DNA of 38,426 nt from a virus. The stretch lies in IMG/VR virus record IMGVR_UViG_3300034119_000495, positions 1 to 38,426 of that record. The stretch is one strand, 5' to 3'. Below, piece by piece: positions 14,756 to 22,469 of the stretch (its first letter is position 1; each line of letters starts with the position of its first letter). The notes beneath the pieces were generated by a model. That model worked only from the letters and a program-made list of their open reading frames with translations, searched no databases and was not told the origin of the DNA. The position numbers were made by a program, and so were the translations under genes.

Positions 14756-16576
14756 ATGATGTTAGGTGCTACCCAATCTGGGTTTCATTTTTTACAAGAA
14801 CATATCAATTTCCCGACTGATACTTTAGTAGATTTTGACCCACATAAACTAATCAATAGCAATAAACAAATAAAGATACTCTGGGCACACTACGCCCACG
14901 ATCAACCAATCTTCTTAAACGTTGATTGGACTAAAATAACACATATTGTATGTGTAAGTGAATGGCAAAAAACTCAATTCATTAAATATCTTAACATACC
15001 AAAACATAAGATATCTGTAATACGTAATGGCGGTGCAGACTATTTTACATATAAACAAAAAACAAACAAAACTCTTATATACGCTAGTACACCATTTCGT
15101 GGACTAAAATATCTACCCTATATCTTTAAACAAGTACTAAAACAACATCCAGACGCAATACTTAAAGTATTCTCGGGTATGAAATTGTATGGTAACAGTG
15201 ATACACAAGAGTTTAAACAAATATACAAAGAATTACAAAATACACCAAACACATATTATAGTGAACCAATAAATCATCAACAACTTGCTAATGAATTTAG
15301 TGAAGCATCATTACTTGTTTATCCAAATATTTGGGAAGAAACAAGCTGTGTTACGTTGATTGAAGCGATGCGTTCAGGATGTTACCCAGTATTAAGTGAT
15401 ATAGGTGCATTACCCGAAACAAGTAATGGTTATGGAACTATTGTTCCATTAGATGCACAATATCATCCAAGTGGATGGATACCGAGTAAAAAGTTTTTAG
15501 ATGATTTTGCACATAATATTTGCCAAGCACTATCACAAACTAAATATACACATACTAGGGAACAGGCTGAATGGGCTTGTGAATACTATAACTGGAACAC
15601 TATTGCCAAAGAATGGCATATTCTACTAAACAAACTATCAACAAAAGGATCAACAATGAAAAAGAAAATGGAAATATCTAATCTAACATCACATACAGGT
15701 GATAAGATTGTACATGATGAAAAAATACTAACACAAGTATTTGACGAAATCTTTCGCTGGGAAGAAGCAGATAAAGAACATGCTCAAGGGCGTAGTAACT
15801 TCCAAATTGAAAAGTTTATCACACTGGATAACTATACAATTCCAAGTGCATTCAATGCTATGTTGAAGAATCGTAGAATTATGGCAGAAGGATTATTCAG
15901 CAAGATTACTGAGATGAAAGAACATCAACGTGAGTTTGATTATAAGTGGAATAAGAAAAACAAAGAAGAACCAATTCAATGGCCAACTAAAGATGGTGGT
16001 ACTAAGTTGTGTTGGTATGATTTAGATTATTTAAATCTACAAAACTTCTTAAAGAGTAGTGAGTTAGAGATACGTGATCGGGTACAGCAGATTGCTACGT
16101 TTGATAAGATTTTAGATAGATTAGTAGAACAGAATGGTGGTCCAATAACTCGTGAACAGTTTGAGAATGAAGACCATGTATATTGGGAGCGTAGATTAGC
16201 TAACCAAGCTATGGATGAGATGATTAGTCGGAACACTGGGATTGGTGTCGGTAACATTCACAGTATGCGTAGAGCCAGTGCACCTACATTGATTTCAGGT
16301 GATGTAAATCGTGTTAAGAATGACTTTCCTGATTTAGGTAAAGCATTGACTGGTGGTGAGCATAGTGTAGAATTCTTATTAGAGTTACAGAAGAAAGTTG
16401 TTGCTGGTATTGAAGAAGTAACCAGTAGTGATATACTAGCATTAGCAAATGAGAAGGTTACTGAACGTATTGGTATTACTGAAAGATTAGACAGAATGCA
16501 CGAGAAGCCATCAACACATAGTAAACCAGAAGTATCACCAAAGAGTTTGTTTAATGACAAATGGAATAGTAAATGA
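14756..16576 (+). CDS. GT4-type glycosyltransferase fused to a helical phage domain
   Basis: 606 aa. Residues 1-300 are a compact GT-B enzyme: SVIRNGG, TLIYASTPFRGLKYL, and EETSCVTLIEAM with the E-x7-E motif of GT4 retaining transferases. Residues about 301-606 are a separate, charged, largely helical domain with no recognised motif (RVQQIATFDKILDRL, FLLELQKKV). The join at 15643-15658 has AAAAGGAT followed by an in-frame ATG at 15656, a good internal translation start, so a 306-aa C-terminal product may also be made. The two parts may be two genes that lost the stop between them. The target of the GT is unknown; context suggests adhesins or surface sugars. Confidence 0.65.
   Translation: MMLGATQSGFHFLQEHINFPTDTLVDFDPHKLINSNKQIKILWAHYAHDQPIFLNVDWTKITHIVCVSEWQKTQFIKYLNIPKHKISVIRNGGADYFTYKQKTNKTLIYASTPFRGLKYLPYIFKQVLKQHPDAILKVFSGMKLYGNSDTQEFKQIYKELQNTPNTYYSEPINHQQLANEFSEASLLVYPNIWEETSCVTLIEAMRSGCYPVLSDIGALPETSNGYGTIVPLDAQYHPSGWIPSKKFLDDFAHNICQALSQTKYTHTREQAEWACEYYNWNTIAKEWHILLNKLSTKGSTMKKKMEISNLTSHTGDKIVHDEKILTQVFDEIFRWEEADKEHAQGRSNFQIEKFITLDNYTIPSAFNAMLKNRRIMAEGLFSKITEMKEHQREFDYKWNKKNKEEPIQWPTKDGGTKLCWYDLDYLNLQNFLKSSELEIRDRVQQIATFDKILDRLVEQNGGPITREQFENEDHVYWERRLANQAMDEMISRNTGIGVGNIHSMRRASAPTLISGDVNRVKNDFPDLGKALTGGEHSVEFLLELQKKVVAGIEEVTSSDILALANEKVTERIGITERLDRMHEKPSTHSKPEVSPKSLFNDKWNSK
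15643..15658 (+). promoter_or_regulatory. Internal ribosome-binding site and in-frame ATG
   Basis: AGGA at 15646-15649 sits 6 nt before ATG 15656, which is in frame (900 nt after the gene start). Spacing and sequence are as good as those of normal starts in this window. Confidence 0.45.
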
Positions 16577-17280
16577 AACATAATCCACTAAGTAACATAT
16601 TAATTGCACCCAATGTGATTTCCAAAGAGGGTGTAGAGTTCATTATGAATCATGCCAAAAGGCAGCAAAAAGTTGATTTATCTGTATTTGATCCAGAACA
16701 AAGTAACAAAAGTAAAAGTACCAAATTTAGTGTAGACAAAAAAGTTAGAGATACACAGATGATTGACCTAGAAGATATTGCTGATGAGATTATTGATTTG
16801 TTTCGTAATGTTGTAACCAATGTTATCAATCCATTCTATGAGTTTGAGATTAAAGATTCTGAGTTGCCGCAACTATTGCATTATGGAATAGATGGTCATT
16901 ACTTACCGCATTGTGACGGTCAATCATTGTGGAAGCCACCTGGCAATGAACCATTGATTTGGCGTAAAAGTACTGATAGAGATTTGAGTACAGTATTGTT
17001 TTTAAATGATGATTTTGAAGGTGGAGATTTTGTATTTCCTGAGTTAAGAGTAAGAGTTCGTCCAGAACCGGGAATGTTAGTTTGTTTTCCCTCTACGCAT
17101 GAGTATTTGCATGGGGTTGAAGCTGTTACTAAAGGAACCAGATATAGTATAGTAAATTGGATGACAGTTAAGGGTTTTCCAAGTATGGAAGACGAAACTA
17201 ATATGATTAATCATAAATATAATATAGGTGTTGATAAACCTATAGCTAATAAAAAGGATAAAACATGGCTAAGTACATAA
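16573..17280 (+). CDS. Prolyl 4-hydroxylase-like 2OG-Fe(II) dioxygenase
   Basis: 235 aa. The catalytic domain spans about 100-200: HYLPHCDGQS with H113-x-D115, LSTVLFLNDDFEGGDFVFP, then FPSTHEYLHGVEAVTKGTRYSIVNW with distal H180 and R190 anchoring 2-oxoglutarate. This is the P4Hc family signature. These enzymes hydroxylate proline or other residues in proteins. ATGA-type overlap links it to the GT fusion upstream, and it overlaps the next gene by 16 nt. Every repeat of the neighbouring adhesins contains an RGPLS proline, so they are attractive but unproven substrates. Confidence 0.8.
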   Translation: MKHNPLSNILIAPNVISKEGVEFIMNHAKRQQKVDLSVFDPEQSNKSKSTKFSVDKKVRDTQMIDLEDIADEIIDLFRNVVTNVINPFYEFEIKDSELPQLLHYGIDGHYLPHCDGQSLWKPPGNEPLIWRKSTDRDLSTVLFLNDDFEGGDFVFPELRVRVRPEPGMLVCFPSTHEYLHGVEAVTKGTRYSIVNWMTVKGFPSMEDETNMINHKYNIGVDKPIANKKDKTWLST

Positions 17281-17678
17281 AGCATTATTACGTTGATGGT
17301 GAGAATTTAGTAGAGTTCTTTGTTGATAAGAACATGGGACCTAATGGTAAGACACATCCAAGAATTGACGGATTAGACGTTAAGTTTTGGTTTGTAGATA
17401 GTAATGGTATTGACTATTGCATGAGTGTTGTACCAGATGAGACTGTTATTACTCCAGTAAATGGCTTGGGTGAGGGTACATATTCTCAGTGGGCCAATGA
17501 AATACAGGGCCAATATGAAGCACAGAGAGCTAGTGTAGCTAGCAATAGTGATATGTTGACACGATTGAGCAAGACCGAAGCTGAAGTATTAGCTATGGCT
17601 TTTGACAATAGTAGTGTTGAGTCAATGTTAGCTAGTTTTGCACAATTAGCACCTGCTTCGGAAACTTTAGGTGGTTAA
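17265..17678 (+). CDS. Hypothetical phage protein
   Basis: 137 aa, function not recognised. The N-terminal half is beta-rich (KHYYVDGENLVEFFVDK, DVKFWFVDSNGIDYCMSVV) and the C-terminal half is helical (RLSKTEAEVLAMAFDNSSVESMLASFAQL). The start ATG 17265 lies 16 nt inside the hydroxylase gene, so translation is probably coupled. No signal peptide or membrane segment. It precedes two late-type promoters and the third adhesin cluster. It could be a chaperone or base-plate accessory protein for the adhesins by position only. Confidence 0.5.
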   Translation: MAKYIKHYYVDGENLVEFFVDKNMGPNGKTHPRIDGLDVKFWFVDSNGIDYCMSVVPDETVITPVNGLGEGTYSQWANEIQGQYEAQRASVASNSDMLTRLSKTEAEVLAMAFDNSSVESMLASFAQLAPASETLGG

Positions 17679-17704
17679 GATAGTTGTGTCCTAAGCCATA
17701 TAGT

Positions 17705-17725
17705 TATAAATAGTGTGATAAATAC
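17705..17725 (+). promoter_or_regulatory. Tandem T4-like late promoters (TATAAATAG and GATAAATAC)
   Basis: TATAAATA at 17705-17712 is a perfect T4 late consensus, and GATAAATAC follows at 17717-17725, twelve bases on. Both face the adhesin gene at 17746, whose RBS is AAAGG at 17734-17738. Confidence 0.65.
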
Positions 17726-17745
17726 GCTATGATAAAGGTAAATAT

Positions 17746-18681
17746 ATGACGATTGTGATAGGACCAGGTTGGACAATAGGTAGTGGGATATCAATAGTTC
17801 AGCCACCTCCCACTGCCACTGCAGGATGGTTTGGTGGAGGAAACGGACCGTCTTCACGGATAGATAGGCTAACATATGCGACAGATACTGCTACTGCAAG
17901 TGTACGTGGCCCACTAAATTCAGCTACTACTCAACTAGCCGGTACTGGAAATCTCGACTACGGTTGGTTTGGTGGTGGAGATCCTGGACCTAAATCAACT
18001 GTACAACGCATTACGTATGCCACAGATACCGATACAGCTAGTGTACGTGGACCATTAAGTTTAGCCAGACGCCTTTTAGCCGCTGCCGGCAATGATACTG
18101 ATGCATGGTTTGGTGGTGGTGTTGGTCCATTATCAAGGATAGATAGAATAACATATGCAACAGATACTGCTACCGCAAGTGTACGTGGTCCATTGAATAC
18201 TGCACAAGCACGAATGGCAGCAACAGGTAATACAACCGATGCCTGGTTTAGTGGTGGCGATCCCGGGCCGGTGTCATCAGTACAGAGAATAACATATGCA
18301 ACTGATACCGCAACTGCAAGTGTACGTGGTCCATTAAGTTTAGCCAGATATGGTTTATCCGCTGCCGGCAATACAACTGATGGATGGTTTGGTGGTGGGT
18401 ATGATCCGAGTGTCGGGTTTAGTTCAACAGTTGATAGAATAACATATGCAACAGATACAGCAACAGCTAGTGTGCGTGGTCCACTATCATCAGCTAAACG
18501 ATATTTGGCTGCATCCGGAAATAATACTGATGGATGGTTTGGTGGCGGATATAGTTCTAGTTTTCAAGTATTGTCAACTACAGATAGAATAACATATGCA
18601 ACAGATACAGCAACAGCTAGTGTGCGTGGTCCACTAAGTTTAGCTAGACAGGCTTTGGCATCATCATCAGGTATACAATAA
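17746..18681 (+). CDS. Six-repeat GWFGGG adhesin-like protein 3
   Basis: 311 aa. The tag MTIVIGPGWTIGSGISIV is a divergent version of the family N-terminus. Six repeats follow with short variable loops (NGPSS, DPGPKS, VGPLS, DPGPVS and two longer ones), ending SSGIQ. This is the most regular member; RITYATDTATASVRGPL is repeated almost unchanged. It is the first gene behind tandem late promoters, consistent with high late expression of a virion protein. Propeller fold and receptor binding are inferred. Confidence 0.6.
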   Translation: MTIVIGPGWTIGSGISIVQPPPTATAGWFGGGNGPSSRIDRLTYATDTATASVRGPLNSATTQLAGTGNLDYGWFGGGDPGPKSTVQRITYATDTDTASVRGPLSLARRLLAAAGNDTDAWFGGGVGPLSRIDRITYATDTATASVRGPLNTAQARMAATGNTTDAWFSGGDPGPVSSVQRITYATDTATASVRGPLSLARYGLSAAGNTTDGWFGGGYDPSVGFSSTVDRITYATDTATASVRGPLSSAKRYLAASGNNTDGWFGGGYSSSFQVLSTTDRITYATDTATASVRGPLSLARQALASSSGIQ

Positions 18682-18696
18682 TAGAAAGAATAATAT

Positions 18697-19650
18697 ATGT
18701 CAGTAACATTTAGTGGTGGAATAACATTTACAGGTGGAGGGTTTAGTTTCAGTGCCGCGCCACCTTCAGAGCCTACTGCAGCTTGGTTTGGAGGTTCACG
18801 TCCCGCAGGTGGAGTGAATCAACGTATAGTTTTTGCAACAGATACTGCAACAGCCTCTAATAGAGGTACAAACGCCGTTCGTGGATCAGGAGGTGTAGCA
18901 ACACTTGCTAACGGTTGGTGGGGCGGTGGTTATGATAATGGTTCTAATGTAAAGCGAGTCACATATGCAACTGACACTGATGCTTCTACAACTAGAGGTC
19001 CATTAACTGTTGGTAGAAACACTTTGGCTGGAGTATCCGATTCATCTACGTATGGTTGGTTTGGAGGAGGTCTTTCTGCTACTGTACCCTTTGTATATTA
19101 TACAACAGTAGACCGTATTATATATGCAACAGATACAGCAACTGCCACTGCAAGGGGACCATTAAGTTTAGGTAGGTACGGACTAGGATCAACTTCTACT
19201 ACTAGCTATGGATGGTTTGCAGGAGGAAGTGCACCTGGCTCTCCGGCACTTTCTAGGGTAGATCGTATAGAATATGCAACTGATACTGCAACAGCTAGTG
19301 TTAGAGGTCCATTGAGTATTTCTACCTCAGAAACAAGTGGCAGTGGAAATAGTACATATGGTTGGTTTGCGGGTGGAAATAATCCAGGTGGTTCCCCTAT
19401 GTCAAATGTGATGCGTATTGAATATGCAACCGATACAGCAACTGGAACCACTAGAGGACCATTAAATGCGGCAAGACGTGCAGCAGGACAGGCAGGAGAT
19501 AGTAATTACGGATGGATAGCAGGCGGGGGACCTGACACTAGTGTTGTTTTACGAATTACATATGCAACTGATACTGATGTTGCTAGTGTAAGAGGACCAT
19601 TGACCGCCGCCGGGGATACGTTTGTGACTGCAAATGCAGGTCAATATTAA
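18697..19650 (+). CDS. Six-repeat GWFGGG adhesin-like protein 4
   Basis: 317 aa, tag MSVTFSGGITFTGGGFSF, six repeats. It is the most divergent member: repeat 1 has AAWFGGS and a rearranged ASNRGTNAVRGSGG segment, repeat 6 uses GWIAGGG, and the C-terminus is NAGQY rather than SGIQ. The framework YATDTATA and RGPL is kept. The lower internal identity suggests an older gene than its neighbours. 15 nt and 18 nt gaps to the flanking members imply co-transcription. Confidence 0.6.
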   Translation: MSVTFSGGITFTGGGFSFSAAPPSEPTAAWFGGSRPAGGVNQRIVFATDTATASNRGTNAVRGSGGVATLANGWWGGGYDNGSNVKRVTYATDTDASTTRGPLTVGRNTLAGVSDSSTYGWFGGGLSATVPFVYYTTVDRIIYATDTATATARGPLSLGRYGLGSTSTTSYGWFAGGSAPGSPALSRVDRIEYATDTATASVRGPLSISTSETSGSGNSTYGWFAGGNNPGGSPMSNVMRIEYATDTATGTTRGPLNAARRAAGQAGDSNYGWIAGGGPDTSVVLRITYATDTDVASVRGPLTAAGDTFVTANAGQY

Positions 19651-19668
19651 AAGAATAAAGGTTAAAAA

Positions 19669-20550
19669 ATGTCAATAACGATAACAGGTGGCATAACAGT
19701 AGATGGTAGCGGATGGACTGTAGTCTCGGCACCCCCGCCCACGGGTCAACAATCATTCACTACACCCGGTACTACCTCGTTTGTAGTACCTGCAGATGTT
19801 ACTACTGTTTGTGCAGTATGCGTCGGTGCCGGTGCACCGCGATCATCCGGTGGAAGTGGAGGTGGACTACGATATATTAATAATCTACCAGTTACACCAG
19901 GAGAAACATTAACAGTAGTAGTCGGTGAAGCATTTAAATTATTAAACGGTGGTGACTACGCAACAGATAGTTCAATTAGTAGAAGCAGTAATATTCTTGT
20001 ATACGGTGGCGCAGGCGGGTTTCAAGGTGGTACCGGATCTGCATTTGGTGCTGGCCCTTACGGTGGTACCGTTGGTGGCGGCAATGGTGGTAATAGTAGT
20101 AATGGTTCTCAAAACGGAGGTGGCGGAGCCGGTGGCTATTCAGGTAATGGTGGCACCGGCGGTAATCCAGATTCCCGTAACGGTGGTTCAGGAAGTGGTG
20201 GTGGCGGTGGAGGTGGCGGTGCTAGTTACATATATTCTAACCCACCTTGGTATTTCAATAATGGTTCAGGTGGCGGCGGAGTAGGTATTTACGGAGAAGG
20301 TCCGAGTGGGGGAGGTGGCGCCGGCGGCTATTCTCCAACTGCTGGAAGTGGCGGCTCAAGTGGCGGAAACGGGACTAACAGCGCATATGGTACTGGCGGT
20401 GACGGTGGATTATACGGCGGTGGGAGTGGCGGTGGCGGACTAAATGCACAGCAAAATGCCTACACTAATGGTGACGGTGGTGACGGAGCTGTACGTATAA
20501 TATGGGGACCAAATCGTGCCTACCCATCAACCAATACTGGTGATTTATAA
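19669..20550 (+). CDS. Glycine-rich adhesin sharing the propeller-family N-terminal tag (gp38-like tip candidate)
   Basis: 293 aa. The N-terminus MSITITGGITVDGSGW matches the tag of the six-repeat proteins. Next comes a beta domain, FTTPGTTSFVVPADVTTV, the common entry to phage glycine-rich domains. Residues about 90-280 are long Gly-rich runs (GGGGAGGYSGNGG, GSGGGGGGGGAS) with aromatic breaks, then GDGGDGAVRIIWG closes the domain. Glycine-rich runs of this kind form polyglycine-II bundles in the gp38 receptor-binding tip of S16-like phages. The same tag on an unrelated body argues that the tag is an attachment module. Host-range determination is an inference. Confidence 0.65.
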   Translation: MSITITGGITVDGSGWTVVSAPPPTGQQSFTTPGTTSFVVPADVTTVCAVCVGAGAPRSSGGSGGGLRYINNLPVTPGETLTVVVGEAFKLLNGGDYATDSSISRSSNILVYGGAGGFQGGTGSAFGAGPYGGTVGGGNGGNSSNGSQNGGGGAGGYSGNGGTGGNPDSRNGGSGSGGGGGGGGASYIYSNPPWYFNNGSGGGGVGIYGEGPSGGGGAGGYSPTAGSGGSSGGNGTNSAYGTGGDGGLYGGGSGGGGLNAQQNAYTNGDGGDGAVRIIWGPNRAYPSTNTGDL

Positions 20551-20563
20551 TAAAGGTTAAAGA

Positions 20564-21520
20564 ATGTCAATAACAATAACAGGTGGATTTACAGCAGCCG
20601 GCGGTGGCTTCACTCTAGTTCCACCACCATCAACACCCGATGCAGGATGGTTTGGCGGCGGATCTACAGGGAGTATCGCATCATTAGTAAGTCGCATAAC
20701 ATATGCAACAGATACTGATACTTCAACTAATAGAGGGCCATTAAGTTTAGCTAGAAAAAGTTTAGGTGCAACTGGTGATCTTACTTACGGATGGTTTGCA
20801 GGCGGAGAAGTTACTGGCCCAACAGTACAATCATTAGTAGATCGCATAACATACGCAACTGATACTGCTACAGCAAGTGTACGTGGTCCACTAAGTGCGG
20901 CAAAAAAATATTTAGCTGGTACTGGAAATACAACTAATGCTTGGTTTGGTGGTGGGCGTACACCTGCAGGTGTTTATTTTTCAACAGTAGATCGCATAAC
21001 ATACACAACTGATACTGCTACAGCAAGTGTACGTGGTCCATTAAGTTTAGCCAGAAGTGCCTTGGCCGCAACAGGTAATGCAACTGATGGATGGTGGGCA
21101 GGCGGTTATGCATCTAGCCCTGCCCCCGGAACATTCCGTTCTACCATAGACAGGGTAACCTTTGCAACTGATACTGCAACTGCAAGTGTTCGTGGTCCAT
21201 TAACTAATTCAAATTTTCGTCTAGCCGCAACAGGTACACCCACAGATGGATGGTTTGGCGGTGGTTATAGTGGTTCTACAGTACAACGAGTTATATTTGC
21301 AACTGATACCGCAACAGCAAGTGTTCGTGGTCCATTAAGTTCAGGTAGAACATATTTGGCTGCATCAACTGATAGTACAACATATGGTTGGTTTGGCAGC
21401 GGCTCATTTACTTCTAGGGTAGACCGCATAACATATGCAACTGATACAGCAACTGCAAGTATTCGCGGCCCGTTAAGTTCAGCAAGAAGTTATTTGGCCG
21501 CAAGTTCAGGTATCCAATAA
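20564..21520 (+). CDS. Six-repeat GWFGGG adhesin-like protein 5
   Basis: 318 aa, tag MSITITGGFTAAGGGFTL, nearly the same DNA start as the glycine-rich gene before it. Six repeats follow, with one DSTTYGWFGSG variant, ending SSGIQ. It is the last of four adjacent adhesin genes in this cluster, and its stop lies in a CCAATA/TATTGG inverted repeat at the boundary with the replication region. Same inferred propeller and receptor-binding role. Confidence 0.6.
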   Translation: MSITITGGFTAAGGGFTLVPPPSTPDAGWFGGGSTGSIASLVSRITYATDTDTSTNRGPLSLARKSLGATGDLTYGWFAGGEVTGPTVQSLVDRITYATDTATASVRGPLSAAKKYLAGTGNTTNAWFGGGRTPAGVYFSTVDRITYTTDTATASVRGPLSLARSALAATGNATDGWWAGGYASSPAPGTFRSTIDRVTFATDTATASVRGPLTNSNFRLAATGTPTDGWFGGGYSGSTVQRVIFATDTATASVRGPLSSGRTYLAASTDSTTYGWFGSGSFTSRVDRITYATDTATASIRGPLSSARSYLAASSGIQ

Positions 21521-21526
21521 TATTGG
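21514..21526. repeat. Short perfect palindrome at the adhesin/tilS boundary
   Basis: CCAATA, one base, TATTGG. It covers the stop of the last adhesin gene and overlaps the -35 hexamer of the promoter for the next gene. It could be an operator; there is no T-run after it, so a terminator is unlikely. Confidence 0.35.
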
Positions 21527-21551
21527 TAACTAAATCATTCTATGTTACAAT
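21523..21551 (+). promoter_or_regulatory. Sigma70-like promoter before the tilS-like gene
   Basis: TTGGTA at 21523-21528, 17-nt spacer, TACAAT at 21546-21551 with an extended TGT just before it. Transcription would start about 7 nt downstream, at 21558, the A of the start codon. Confidence 0.5.
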
Positions 21552-21557
21552 AGATAG

Positions 21558-22154
21558 ATGATTAAGTTAACAGTACCATTACCCAAACAAGTTACAGTAG
21601 CATTCAGTGGCGGTGTTGACTCTTGTGCTGTTGTTGACTTTTTAAGTCGTAAACATGACGTATCTTGTGCATACTTCCATCATGGTACTGAACACAGTAA
21701 TAAAGCATTAGATTTTGTATCTAAATTTTGTGAAGATAGAAATCTTCCATTATTTTTAGGTGTGCTAAATCGTGACAAACCCAAATCAATGAGCCAAGAA
21801 GAATTCTGGAGAGAAGAACGCTATCAATATTTTGCTAAACATGGACCAATCATTACCTGTCATCATTTGGATGATTGTGTTGAAACATATATTTGGTCAA
21901 GTTTACACGGCACACCCAAAGTTATTCCACTAACAAGAAACAATGTACTACGCCCATTCTTAACCACACGAAAAGAAGATTTTATATATTGGTGTGAAAG
22001 TCATAATATTGAATGGTGTGAGGATAAATCTAATAAGAATAACAGATATACCCGTAATTACATCCGTAATGAATTAATGCCTCACGTATTGAAAGTCAAT
22101 CCGGGTATTTATACTTTGGTCAAGAAGATTGTAGAAGGTAAGAAAAACACTTGA
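21558..22154 (+). CDS. tilS: TilS-like tRNA(Ile)-lysidine synthase, catalytic domain only
   Basis: 198 aa. PP-loop SGGVDS at 17-22, CHHLDDCVET at 101-110, LRPFL at 131-135, then EDKSN and RYTRNYIRNELMP (163-175), all in TilS order. TilS charges C34 of tRNA-Ile(CAU) with lysine using ATP so that it reads AUA. Bacterial TilS is usually 300-450 aa; this one stops after the N-terminal catalytic domain, lacking the tRNA-binding C-terminal domains. It lacks the four-Cys zinc site of QueC, so it is not a QueC. The ATG sits on the predicted transcript start with no SD. No tRNA-Ile gene is seen in the window. Confidence 0.75.
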   Translation: MIKLTVPLPKQVTVAFSGGVDSCAVVDFLSRKHDVSCAYFHHGTEHSNKALDFVSKFCEDRNLPLFLGVLNRDKPKSMSQEEFWREERYQYFAKHGPIITCHHLDDCVETYIWSSLHGTPKVIPLTRNNVLRPFLTTRKEDFIYWCESHNIEWCEDKSNKNNRYTRNYIRNELMPHVLKVNPGIYTLVKKIVEGKKNT

Positions 22155-22179
22155 CTTATCTACACAACTCAAGTATACT
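22151..22179 (+). promoter_or_regulatory. Sigma70-like promoter before the dsbA-like gene
   Basis: TTGACT at 22151-22156, 17-nt spacer, TATACT at 22174-22179. It overlaps the end of the tilS-like gene and is followed by a strong AAGGAG RBS at 22192-22197. Confidence 0.65.
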
Positions 22180-22202
22180 AACTAATTATTTAAGGAGAAA
22201 CT

Positions 22203-22469
22203 ATGTCAGATTATAACAGAACCTTTAACGGTGAAGCAAAGATTAAACTAACACAATTAATTAATGAAGGGATGCACGTCCTACATGAAATTGATACATT
22301 GAATGGTGGATTAAACGACACTATTAAAGCTGTAGCAGAAGAACTTGAAATCAAAGCTAGTACATTAAAGAAAGCAATTAAAATTGCACACAAAGCAAGT
22401 TTAGGTCAGACTAACAAAGACCACGATGAACTCAACACTATCCTAGAAACTGTAGGGAAAACACTTTGA
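22203..22469 (+). CDS. DsbA-like small dsDNA-binding / late-transcription accessory protein
   Basis: 88 aa, all helical and charged: FNGEAKIKLTQLINEG, LNGGLNDTIKAVAEELEI, ASTLKKAIKIAHKA. It resembles, from memory, the small DsbA-like proteins found next to DNA polymerase in T4-like aquatic phages; T4 DsbA is 89 aa and binds DNA near late promoters. It has its own sigma70-like promoter and a strong SD. Its stop overlaps the polymerase start as TTGA. The assignment is moderate; a generic helical DNA-binding protein is the alternative. Confidence 0.5.
   Translation: MSDYNRTFNGEAKIKLTQLINEGMHVLHEIDTLNGGLNDTIKAVAEELEIKASTLKKAIKIAHKASLGQTNKDHDELNTILETVGKTL

Noticed and set aside
13639-18371. Long minus-strand open frames opposite the adhesin genes
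   Set aside because: They mirror the repeat codons of the plus-strand genes, lack ribosome sites and have Pro/Leu/Val-rich low-complexity products.
12800-21520. CRISPR array or DNA satellite
   Set aside because: The periodicity is codon-phased, about 140-160 bp, imperfect, and translates into protein repeats; there are no short identical repeats with unique spacers.
21558-22154. PP-loop ATPase as QueC, which would complete the preQ0 pathway
   Set aside because: HHLDDCVET, RPFL and RNYIRN motifs are those of TilS, and the four-Cys zinc site of QueC is absent.
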